Made by a program: the position numbers and the translations under genes
Part shown: piece by piece, positions 1 through 5,253 of the stretch
Numbering within the stretch: the stretch's first letter is position 1
Layout of the letters: each line of letters begins with the position of its first letter
NCBI GenBank assembly: GCA_041485845.1
Contig: JBGPKH010000636.1
Span: 1 to 5,253 of the forward strand
Length of the DNA stretch: 5,253 nucleotides
From: OMOG01 sp041485845
Lineage (GTDB): Bacteria; Acidobacteriota; Terriglobia; Bryobacterales; Bryobacteraceae
Reading direction: 5' to 3'
Notes under the pieces: generated by a model
What the model was told of the DNA's origin: nothing
The model's input: only the letters and a program-made list of their open reading frames with translations
Databases searched by the model: none

Positions 1-1916
1 ACCGCGAGTACCCCCGAGGGCGCCTGCCGCAGCGCCTCGACGGGCGGCGGCGCTTCCACCTTCCACCGCTTCATCCACAGGAACAGCGTCAACAGGCCCC
101 ACAGGTGGTACCCGATATTGATACGGCGTTCCATGTGGTCGCGGATCAGGGAATGAATGGAGCGCGCATCGAAGACGCCGGTGGCCTCGATGGCTTCGGC
201 CGTGAGGGTGTCCATGAGCAGCGGGCGCAACGTGCCGCGGAACCAATCGTGCGTGGGAATGTCGAAGCCCGTCTTCTTGCGGTTCAACACCGATTCCGGG
301 AGCTTCCCCCGCATCAGTTCTTTCAAAATAAACTTCTGCTTGAAGCCGCGGATCTTGAGATTCTGCGGCAGAGAGGCGGCGAAGTCCACGATCCGTGGAT
401 CCAGAAACGGCGGGCGGACTTCGAGCGAGTGCGCCATGCTCATGCGGTCCGTCTTATAAAGGATATCGTCGGGCAGGTAATAGTTCTGATCGACCTGGAG
501 ATAGCGGTCGACCACCCCGGAGCTTTCGATGCCGAGTTGATCCACCAGCGCGCGCAAACCGTTTCCGTTGGCGCCGCGGCGGATCTGCCGGCGCTGTTCG
601 TTCGAGAAGGTCCCGTTCCAGAAGAAGTGAGCTTCGTCGGGATCGAGCCGGCTTCCCTCGATCCAGCGCTTGAGCTTGTACTCCAGGCCGATCTTGTCGT
701 CGGAGACCGGCATGTACCGGTCCAGCGCTCCGAGCATCAGCCGGCGGGCTACGCTGGGGACCAGGCGGAAGGGCCGCGCCAGGCGGTCGGCGATGTACGT
801 GACGTATCCGCCGAATAACTCGTCGGCGCCTTCGCCCGAAAGCGCCACGGTGACGTGGCGGCGGCTCATGCGCGAAAGGAACCAGACCGGCAGCGCCCCG
901 GCGTCGGCGCTGGGCTCGTCGGAATACCAGGCGAAGTCCTCGATGGCGCTTTGCAGCTCGACATCGGGGTTGAGATCGAACTCGTGGTGGTCGGTGCCGT
1001 AGACGTCCGCGATCTCGCGGAAATACCGGCTCTCGTCGAAGCTGCGGCCTGCAAACGATACGGAAAAAGTCTTGAGCCGCTCGGAAGTCTGGAGCGCGGC
1101 GTAATGCAGGATGGTCGAGGAATCCAGACCGCCCGAGGCCCAGACGCCCAGCGGAACATCGGAAACCAGGTGTTCGCGAACCGCATCGCGCAGGAGACTG
1201 TCCAACTCCTCCTTGGCCGCTTCGAGGGTGTACTTGCGCGGCTTTTGCGGTACCGGCTTGTGCCACGGCTCGCTCCACATTCTCCCGCTGCGCCATTCCA
1301 GGAAGTGTCCCGGACGGACCTTCACAATGCCTTCGATCAGGGTGCGGGCGCCGGGGACGTAATTGACCGAAAGGTAGGAATCCAGCGCTTCGAGGTCGAG
1401 CCGGCGGGGGACCTCGGGATGCTCCAGGATGGCTTTCAGCTCGGACCCGAAGTAGACGTCGTCGCCGCTGCGGTAGTAGTACAGCGGCTTGATGCCCATG
1501 CGGTCGCGCGCCAGCACCAGGCGTTTGTGCGACTCGGTCCAGAAGGCGGCGGCGAACATGCCGCGCATACGCGAGAAGCATGCGGTGTCCCACTCGAGGA
1601 AGGCGTGGAGCACGGTTTCGGTGTCGCAACTGGAGTGGAAGCGGTGGCCGGCGGCCTCGAGTTCCTTGCGGATTTCGCGATGGTTGTAGATCTCGCCGTT
1701 GAATGCGATGGCGGTATCGCCATCATCGCTGACCATCGGCTGATTGCCGCCCTCGAGGTCGATGATCTTCAGCCGAACGGCGCAGAGAGTGGCCTGGCTG
1801 CCCTCGAAAATGCCTTGCTGATCGGGGCCGCGGTGGTACAACGCTTCTGTGATGCGTCGGGCCACCCCCGGGCTCACCACCCGGTTCAGACATGTAAATC
1901 CCGCAATTCCGCACAT
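1..1916 (-). CDS. asnB: Asparagine synthetase B (glutamine-hydrolysing), 3' end outside window
   Basis: This gene encodes a cytoplasmic enzyme that makes asparagine from aspartate, ATP and glutamine. The N-terminal class II glutaminase domain (about residues 2-200) begins MCGIAGF. Cys2 is the nucleophile that must become N-terminal after Met removal, and this fixes the start at 1916. Further glutaminase motifs are HRGPD (28-32), RLKIID (48-53), NGEIYN (73-78) and D98. The synthetase domain (about 240-620) carries the ATP-pyrophosphatase loop SGGLDSS (261-267), SGEGADELFGGY (360-371), YLPDDILYKTDRMSM (480-494) and EVRPPFLDPR (499-508). All residues expected for a working enzyme are present. 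One small variant is VWASGG before the P-loop, where many relatives have VFLSGG. The frame is open for 638 codons to the window edge. The usual C-terminal LWGLLTLFLWMKRW is followed by a Pro/Ala-rich tail, so the stop should be close by. The Shine-Dalgarno sequence is weak. It is transcribed divergently from the adaptor operon, with no visible functional link. The family call is near certain; a role in surface-polysaccharide or peptide modification rather than free asparagine synthesis is possible but not shown. Confidence 0.97.
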   Translation of the reverse strand, partial: MCGIAGFTCLNRVVSPGVARRITEALYHRGPDQQGIFEGSQATLCAVRLKIIDLEGGNQPMVSDDGDTAIAFNGEIYNHREIRKELEAAGHRFHSSCDTETVLHAFLEWDTACFSRMRGMFAAAFWTESHKRLVLARDRMGIKPLYYYRSGDDVYFGSELKAILEHPEVPRRLDLEALDSYLSVNYVPGARTLIEGIVKVRPGHFLEWRSGRMWSEPWHKPVPQKPRKYTLEAAKEELDSLLRDAVREHLVSDVPLGVWASGGLDSSTILHYAALQTSERLKTFSVSFAGRSFDESRYFREIADVYGTDHHEFDLNPDVELQSAIEDFAWYSDEPSADAGALPVWFLSRMSRRHVTVALSGEGADELFGGYVTYIADRLARPFRLVPSVARRLMLGALDRYMPVSDDKIGLEYKLKRWIEGSRLDPDEAHFFWNGTFSNEQRRQIRRGANGNGLRALVDQLGIESSGVVDRYLQVDQNYYLPDDILYKTDRMSMAHSLEVRPPFLDPRIVDFAASLPQNLKIRGFKQKFILKELMRGKLPESVLNRKKTGFDIPTHDWFRGTLRPLLMDTLTAEAIEATGVFDARSIHSLIRDHMERRINIGYHLWGLLTLFLWMKRWKVEAPPPVEALRQAPSGVLA

Positions 1917-1962
1917 TACCGCACAATCCCCGTTCCTAAACGTCCATTCTGCGATGGATTTG

Positions 1963-1976
1963 TGTCAACTATATCA
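1963..1976 (-). promoter_or_regulatory. Candidate promoter elements for asnB
   Basis: On the minus strand upstream of asnB there is a perfect -35-like TTGACA (1968-1963). There is also an extended -10-like TGATATAGT (1976-1968). The two overlap by one base, so they cannot serve the same promoter. TTGACA has no convincing -10 element at 16-18 bp, whereas the extended -10 could act without a -35 and would give a 5' leader of roughly 45 nt. This is pattern matching to sigma-70 consensus only. Confidence 0.3.
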
Positions 1977-1981
1977 CAGTT

Positions 1982-2014
1982 GGGGGTTAGGGGTTAGGGG
2001 TTGCGAGTTAGGGG
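1982..2014 (+). repeat. Telomere-like GGGGTTA short tandem repeat with four G-tracts
   Basis: Three consecutive GGGGTT(A) units (1983-2002) are followed, after a short interruption, by GTTAGGGGTTG. G-tracts of at least four lie at 1982-1986, 1990-1993, 1997-2000 and 2011-2014, separated by TTA, TTA and a 10-nt spacer. Four such tracts fit a possible intramolecular G-quadruplex on the plus strand, although the last loop is long. The repeat lies between the asnB promoter candidates and the start region of the adaptor operon. It could be a slippage-prone simple repeat, a regulatory structure, or a dispersed genomic repeat. Confidence 0.75.
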
Positions 2015-2025
2015 TTGAGTGACTG

Positions 2026-2038
2026 GGAGGCTGCCTCC
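2026..2038 (+). promoter_or_regulatory. Small hairpin covering a Shine-Dalgarno-like sequence
   Basis: GGAGG (2026-2030) can pair with CCTCC (2034-2038) across a CTG loop, giving a 5-bp all-Watson-Crick RNA hairpin just before the ATG at 2041. The 5' arm is the only Shine-Dalgarno-like sequence of the possible small ORF, so folding would hide it. GCCTCC (2033-2038) is equally complementary to GGAGGC at 2145-2150, the Shine-Dalgarno of the first adaptor gene. The complementarity is seen directly; any regulatory effect is inference. Confidence 0.35.
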
Positions 2039-2040
2039 GT

Positions 2041-2139
2041 ATGTTCAAGATCGGCAACAGTTTGCGCACACTGTATCGGAAATTCACATGCGAAATGCGC
2101 GGAATTCCTATCAACCTTTTCAAAGGTATTGACGTCTAA
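2041..2139 (+). CDS. Possible small ORF, 32 residues, unknown function (leader peptide or small protein)
   Basis: An ATG at 2041 opens 32 codons ending in TAA at 2137-2139. The peptide begins MFKIGNSLRTLY and ends NLFKGIDV; it is basic, with one Cys (residue 17) and no clear signal peptide or double-Gly leader site. GGGAGG at 2025-2030 lies 10 nt before the ATG, a good ribosome-binding position. The ORF is in the same frame as the first adaptor gene, ends 18 nt before its ATG, and only the TAA separates the two readings. Its codons are visibly less G/C-biased at the third position than the neighbouring genes, which argues against a long-conserved gene. It could be a translated leader peptide, a small secreted or regulatory peptide, or chance. 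I recognise no family. Confidence 0.28.
   Translation: MFKIGNSLRTLYRKFTCEMRGIPINLFKGIDV
2057..2074. promoter_or_regulatory. 18-bp near-perfect palindrome, candidate operator
   Basis: ACAGT (2057-2061) and ACTGT (2070-2074) are inverted around a central TGCGCA (2063-2068), all on one symmetry axis. Eight of nine base pairs match, with one mismatch at 2062/2069. Size and symmetry suit a dimeric helix-turn-helix repressor site. It lies about 85 bp before the first adaptor gene and inside the possible small ORF. No regulator gene is visible in the window. Confidence 0.35.
2114..2127. promoter_or_regulatory. Short inverted repeat ACCTTT-TC-AAAGGT
   Basis: Perfect 6-bp arms (2114-2119 and 2122-2127) are separated by two bases, 30 bp before the first adaptor start. 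The 2-base centre is too tight for an ideal RNA hairpin, and no T-run follows, so it is not a terminator. A protein-binding site is possible, and so is chance. Confidence 0.2.
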
Positions 2140-2143
2140 CCCT

Positions 2144-2149
2144 GGGAGG
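2144..2149 (+). promoter_or_regulatory. Strong ribosome binding site of the first adaptor gene
   Basis: GGGAGG lies 8 nt before the ATG at 2158 and supports that start. No other in-frame start lies between the upstream TAA (2137) and this ATG. The surrounding 9-mer CTGGGAGGC (2142-2150) is an exact repeat of 2023-2031. Confidence 0.8.
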
Positions 2150-2157
2150 CCAGACAC

Positions 2158-2217
2158 ATGACTTGCTACGTGTGCGGATTTGCCGTCGTCATCTCAATAT
2201 TCTCCCTCGCCTCCTGC
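2158..2217 (+). other. Predicted lipoprotein signal peptide and lipobox of adaptor 1
   Basis: Residues 1-20 end in L17-A18-S19-C20, a standard lipobox for cleavage by signal peptidase II and lipidation at Cys20. Position +2 is Thr rather than Asp. By the E. coli sorting rule this predicts transfer to the outer membrane, but that rule is not safe in other phyla. Confidence 0.75.
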
Positions 2218-3213
2218 ACGCGTTCCAGTCCTGCCACCGCCATGGCCGCCTCGGTTTCGCCGAACGGGGACGCGCCTCGAGCCAAGCGCGAAGTCCGCCT
2301 GACAGGGATTCTCGAAGCGGTCCACTCCTCGAAGGTTCTGGTGCCGCAGATCTGGGGACAAGGCGGCCCCATGACCCTCACCAAACTGATTCGCAACGGG
2401 TCCGAGGTGAAGGAAGGCGACATCGTTGCCCTTTTCGATTCCACTCAACAGGCCGACACGGTGCGCGACACCCTGGCCAAGTACGATGACCTGGGCCACC
2501 AGGTGGAGCAGAAGGTCGCGCAAAACCGCGCCGACGCCGAAAAGCGGAAGGCCGATCTGGGGCAGGCGGAGGCCGATATGGCGAAGGCGGGGATCGAGTT
2601 GCAAAAGGGGCCGGCACTGGCCGAGATCGACCGCCTGCAAGGCGAAGTAAAACTGGACATCGCGCGCCAGCACGTAGAGAGTCTCAAGAAGTCCAACGCC
2701 TTCCACGATAAGGCCGACGGCGCCGCGCTGCGCATCCTGGAATTGCAGCGCGGCCGGCAGAAGGTTGCCCTGGAGCGCGCCCAATCGAACGTGGCCAGGC
2801 TGGAGCTGCGGGCCAACATCGCCGGAATGGTGGCGCACCAGAACCTGTACCGCCAGAACTCTATGGGCCACGCGCAGGAAGGCGACCAGCTCTTTCGCGG
2901 CCAGCCCCTGGTGAGCATCTTCGATCCCAGCGAAATGCTGGTTCGCTGCGCGGTCGGTGAACCCGATGGCGCCGCGCTATCGGCCGGAACACGCGCCACC
3001 GTCTATCTGGATGCCTACCCGGAACTGGCGCTTCCCGCGCACTTCGAGTTCGCCAGCCCGGTGGCATCGTCGGCGTTCGGCAGTCCCATCAAGTCGTTCA
3101 CCGCGGTGTTCAAGCTCGACAAGACCGATCCTCACCTGATGCCGGATCTCTCGGCGGCGGTGGTACTGGAAGGGGCGTCTGGGAACGGGGCGCCGCCCGG
3201 AGGCGGCCAATGA
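2158..3213 (+). CDS. HlyD/MacA-like periplasmic adaptor, predicted lipoprotein (adaptor 1 of 3)
   Basis: This 351-residue protein is a membrane fusion (periplasmic adaptor) protein of the HlyD family. Such proteins bridge an inner-membrane pump to an outer-membrane channel. The N-terminus is a lipoprotein signal: a hydrophobic segment (about 8-19) ending in lipobox LASC with Cys20 as the predicted lipidated residue, then a Ser/Ala/Pro linker (21-44). The n-region has no Lys or Arg, which is unusual. Next come the first biotinyl-lipoyl half (about 50-94, NGSEVKEGDIVALFD), a long charged alpha-hairpin (about 96-215, tip near KGPALAEIDR 150-159) and the second lipoyl half (LRANIAGMV 217-225). 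A beta-barrel with DAYPELALPAHF follows, to about 335. It ends there, after a Gly/Pro-rich tail, without the membrane-proximal domain present in the next gene. The start is supported by the GGGAGG site. The stop overlaps the next start (ATGA). Substrate and partner pump are unknown. Family confidence is high. Confidence 0.93.
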   Translation: MTCYVCGFAVVISIFSLASCTRSSPATAMAASVSPNGDAPRAKREVRLTGILEAVHSSKVLVPQIWGQGGPMTLTKLIRNGSEVKEGDIVALFDSTQQADTVRDTLAKYDDLGHQVEQKVAQNRADAEKRKADLGQAEADMAKAGIELQKGPALAEIDRLQGEVKLDIARQHVESLKKSNAFHDKADGAALRILELQRGRQKVALERAQSNVARLELRANIAGMVAHQNLYRQNSMGHAQEGDQLFRGQPLVSIFDPSEMLVRCAVGEPDGAALSAGTRATVYLDAYPELALPAHFEFASPVASSAFGSPIKSFTAVFKLDKTDPHLMPDLSAAVVLEGASGNGAPPGGGQ

Positions 3214-4469
3214 GCCGGCGCTCGCGGCGTATCCGCTTCTGGGGCGCCCTGATCGCGGTGGTTCTGGCGATCGGCGGCGCGTCGGCGGGCGTATACCGCC
3301 TGCGCCAGGCACAGTCGGCTGTCAACCTGCCGGTGGCTCCCGCGCGGCAGGGCGATTTCATGGTGATCATCCGCTGCCGCGGAGAATTGAAGGCCGGCCG
3401 CTCCGTGCAAATCTATGCGCCGGTGGTGCCCACTTTGCGGATCGCGTGGTTGGCGGCGGCGGGCGAGCGGGTCGAAGAAGGCAAGCCCATCATCCGCTTC
3501 GATTCGAGCAGCGCCACCCAACAGCTCCAGCAAAAGGACGCTCAGTCGAAACAGTCCCAGGCCACCTTGGATCAGGCCGTGGCGCAGGCACGGATCACGG
3601 CCGAGCAGGACAAAAGCGAACTGGCGCAGGCCCAGTACGCCGTCGAGCGGGCCCGCCTGGAAGCTTCCAAGCAGGAGATCGTGAGCCGCATTCAGGGCGA
3701 GGAAAGCAAGATCGATCTGGGTGTAGCGGAGCAGAAGCTGAAAGTGCAGGAAGCCACCGTGGCGCTGCACGAGACCTCGAGCAAGTCGAAGATCGCCTCC
3801 CTCACGCGGCTGCGCGACCAGGCGGCGGCGGACGTGGATCTGACGAAGTCGCGCATCGCGCAGATGGAGATCAAGGCGCCGCTCGCGGGCTATCTCACGT
3901 TTTCGCCCAACTACTCGCAAGGGTGGATGAACGCCAAGCCGTTCAAAGTCGGCGACAACGTGTTCGCGGGCATGGGGCTGGCCGAGATGCCCGACCTGCA
4001 GACGCTGCTGATGGATGCCAAGGTCGAAGAGATCGATCGCGGCCGCATTTCCACCAATAACGAGGTGCGCGTTCAGGTAGACTCCCTGCCGGAGCTGACG
4101 ATGCCCGCGAAGATCGGACAGATCTCCCTGCTGGCCGAGGCCGGTAACGAGTTTCCTCCCACGCGGAGCTTTCGCGCGTACGCCCCCATTCCGCATCCCG
4201 ACGAGCGTCTGCGTCCAGGCATGAATGGCGGGCTGGACATCATCGTCAACCGCATTCCAAACGCCATCAGCATACCGGCCAAGGCCCTGTTTACGCACGC
4301 CGGAAAGCCCATCGTGTACCTGGCCGGGAGCGGCGCCAACAAGGGACACTACCGGCCCGTGGAGGTCCAGGTGCAAGCGCGGAATCCCGATGAAGTTGCC
4401 ATCGCCGGCATCCCGGCGGGCTCCATGGTGGCGCTGGTGGACGCGGAAAAGAAGGACCAAAAGAAATGA
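3210..4469 (+). CDS. HlyD-family periplasmic adaptor with N-terminal membrane anchor (adaptor 2 of 3)
   Basis: This 419-residue membrane fusion protein is probably the fullest member of the trio. A very basic N-terminus (SRRSRRIR) precedes one transmembrane segment (about 10-29), placing the rest in the periplasm. The first lipoyl half spans about 58-98 (AAGERVEEGKPIIRFD). A Gln/Ala/Lys-rich coiled-coil hairpin follows (about 100-218, turn near SRIQGEE 159-165). The second lipoyl half begins IKAPLAGYL (221-229). It contains an insertion rich in Tyr, Trp, Phe and Asn (NYSQGWMNAKPF, 234-245) and closes with GDNVFAG (248-254). A beta-barrel (about 258-340, with DSLPELTMPAK and LRPGMNGG) and a membrane-proximal domain (about 340-412, with ISIPAKALF) complete the usual adaptor architecture; the tail is lysine-rich. 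The start is set by the ATGA overlap with the previous stop and by GGAGG at 3199-3203, 6 nt upstream. Translational coupling implies production together with adaptors 1 and 3. The cognate transporter and cargo are unknown. Confidence 0.95.
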   Translation: MSRRSRRIRFWGALIAVVLAIGGASAGVYRLRQAQSAVNLPVAPARQGDFMVIIRCRGELKAGRSVQIYAPVVPTLRIAWLAAAGERVEEGKPIIRFDSSSATQQLQQKDAQSKQSQATLDQAVAQARITAEQDKSELAQAQYAVERARLEASKQEIVSRIQGEESKIDLGVAEQKLKVQEATVALHETSSKSKIASLTRLRDQAAADVDLTKSRIAQMEIKAPLAGYLTFSPNYSQGWMNAKPFKVGDNVFAGMGLAEMPDLQTLLMDAKVEEIDRGRISTNNEVRVQVDSLPELTMPAKIGQISLLAEAGNEFPPTRSFRAYAPIPHPDERLRPGMNGGLDIIVNRIPNAISIPAKALFTHAGKPIVYLAGSGANKGHYRPVEVQVQARNPDEVAIAGIPAGSMVALVDAEKKDQKK

Positions 4470-5253
4470 GAGCGCGCATACTGCTCATAGTGGCCGTGAT
4501 CGTGGTGCTGGGAGCGATTGGATGGGGCGCCATGCGGCTGGCCCGCGTGGCGGCTACCCCCCGCACCGTGGAGCTCCCGACCACCCGGGTGAAGAAGGGC
4601 CAGGTGACTATCATGGTGGCGGCGCGCGGAGAGTTGGTGGGTGGCAACTCTGAAATGCTCACCGCGCCGATGGTCGGCGGCGGCGACCTGGCAATCACCC
4701 AGCTCCGCGAGCCGGGCGAAGTGGTGGAGCCGGGCGACGTGGTGGTGCAGTTCGACACCACGCAGCAGGAGTACAATCTGCGCGAGGCGGAGGCGGACCT
4801 GGCCGAAGCGGAGCAGCAGGTGATCCAGGCCGAGGCCAACAGCGCGGCCACGGAGGAAGAAACGCGCTACGCCACGCTCTCCACGGAATCCGAAGTGAAG
4901 CTGGCGGAGCTGGAGGTGCGCAAGAATCCATTTCGGGCGGCGATCACCGCGCGGCAGAACGAGCTGGCGCTCGAGGCCGCAAAAGACCGGCATCGGCAGG
5001 CGCTTCAGGACTACAACAACAAGAAGACCACTTCCGCGGCCGGCATCGCCATTCAAAAGGCTGCGCAGAACAAAGCCCGCGTCATGGCCGAGACGCAACG
5101 GCGCAACATCGACAGCATGACCCTGAAGGCCAAGACCGCCGGATATGTCAACGTACAGCAGAACAACAACCAGAACATGATTTACTGGGGCATGCAATTG
5201 CCTCCCTTCCAGCTCGGCGACACGGCGCGCGCGGGCATGGCGGTGGCGCAGAT
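4466..5253 (+). CDS. HlyD-family periplasmic adaptor, 3' end outside window (adaptor 3 of 3)
   Basis: The first 262 residues of a third membrane fusion protein are present. The start overlaps the previous stop (ATGA), and GAAGGA at 4451-4456 lies 9 nt upstream. A short basic N-terminus (MRAR) and a transmembrane segment (about 5-23) anchor it in the inner membrane. The first lipoyl half covers about 55-97 (PGEVVEPGDVVVQFD). A Glu/Ala/Gln-rich alpha-hairpin follows (about 98-218, turn near RKNPFRAAIT 152-161). The second lipoyl half begins LKAKTAGYV (220-228). It carries a striking polar and aromatic insertion (QQNNNQNMIYWGMQLPPF, 231-248) and closes with GDTARAG (251-257). The beta-barrel and any membrane-proximal domain lie beyond the right edge. 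It is clearly paralogous to the two genes before it and closer in layout to adaptor 2. The operon very likely continues rightward. Confidence 0.94.
   Translation, partial: MRARILLIVAVIVVLGAIGWGAMRLARVAATPRTVELPTTRVKKGQVTIMVAARGELVGGNSEMLTAPMVGGGDLAITQLREPGEVVEPGDVVVQFDTTQQEYNLREAEADLAEAEQQVIQAEANSAATEEETRYATLSTESEVKLAELEVRKNPFRAAITARQNELALEAAKDRHRQALQDYNNKKTTSAAGIAIQKAAQNKARVMAETQRRNIDSMTLKAKTAGYVNVQQNNNQNMIYWGMQLPPFQLGDTARAGMAVAQ

Noticed and set aside
454..1629. Minus-strand open frame (391 codons) overlapping asnB in another frame
   Set aside because: It is out of frame with the AsnB reading, is extremely Arg/Pro-rich and has no motifs. The AsnB frame is the coding one.
1961..1978. CRP-like site (TGTGT ... 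TCACA)
   Set aside because: The half sites are 8 bp apart instead of 6, the left half has a mismatch and the inner bases are not symmetric.
855..1997. Long plus-strand open frame (380 codons) opposite asnB
   Set aside because: It lies antisense to a gene with full catalytic motifs. Open antisense frames are expected in GC-rich DNA with strong third-position bias, and its translation shows no recognisable domain.
2114..2127. Rho-independent terminator
   Set aside because: The stem is AT-rich and short, the loop is two bases and there is no T-run after it.
1..2139. Lasso-peptide or other RiPP cluster (asparagine-synthetase-like cyclase plus small peptide plus exporter)
   Set aside because: The synthetase keeps the glutaminase Cys2 and all canonical AsnB motifs, it is transcribed away from the small ORF, no leader peptidase or modifying enzyme is visible, and the peptide shows no typical leader/core junction.
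2041..2217. Adaptor 1 starting at 2041 with the upstream reading as its true N-terminus
   Set aside because: An in-frame TAA at 2137-2139 interrupts the reading, and the ATG at 2158 has its own strong ribosome binding site and an immediately following lipoprotein signal.
3132..4460. Long minus-strand open frame (442 codons) opposite adaptor 2
   Set aside because: It is the antisense shadow of a clear HlyD-family gene, low in complexity and rich in Arg/Leu/Gly/His, with no recognisable fold. The same reasoning excludes minus-strand frames at 2194-2871 and 4349-5197.

Overview
The window is GC-rich bacterial DNA with two divergent transcription units separated by about 240 bp. The strong G/C bias at third codon positions, the lipoprotein and inner-membrane-anchored HlyD-type adaptors, and the general look of the proteins suggest a Gram-negative (diderm) bacterium. 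My impression is of an Acidobacteriota-type genome (Solibacter/Bryobacter-like), but that is recognition by style and cannot be proven from the sequence alone.

Left unit (minus strand, 1916 down past base 1): a nearly complete glutamine-hydrolysing asparagine synthetase, AsnB type. It has the catalytic Cys2, the HRGPD and NGEIYN glutaminase motifs, the SGGLDSS ATP-pyrophosphatase loop and the SGEGADELFGGY motif. All 638 codons in the window are open, and the stop lies just outside the left edge.

Middle (1917-2157): the divergent control region. It holds a possible asnB promoter, a run of telomere-like GGGGTTA repeats with four G-tracts, an exact 9-mer (CTGGGAGGC) that supplies a Shine-Dalgarno sequence twice, and a small hairpin over the first copy. 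It also holds a possible 32-codon small ORF in frame with the next gene, and two inverted repeats inside that small ORF.

Right unit (plus strand, 2158 to past 5253): three tandem, translationally coupled genes for HlyD/MacA-like periplasmic adaptor (membrane fusion) proteins. Each downstream gene starts in an ATGA overlap with the stop of the gene before it. The first encodes a predicted lipoprotein that lacks the C-terminal membrane-proximal domain. The second and third have N-terminal membrane anchors, and the third runs off the right edge. The three share a lipoyl half / long alpha-hairpin / lipoyl half core, a similar hairpin-tip motif, and a polar and aromatic insertion ending in GDxxxxG. 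Three adaptors in a row suggest a mixed-subunit adaptor assembly for an export complex. The transporter, probably an ABC or RND pump, is not in the window and would be expected downstream.

Nothing in the sequence ties the asparagine synthetase to the export operon beyond their divergent arrangement.
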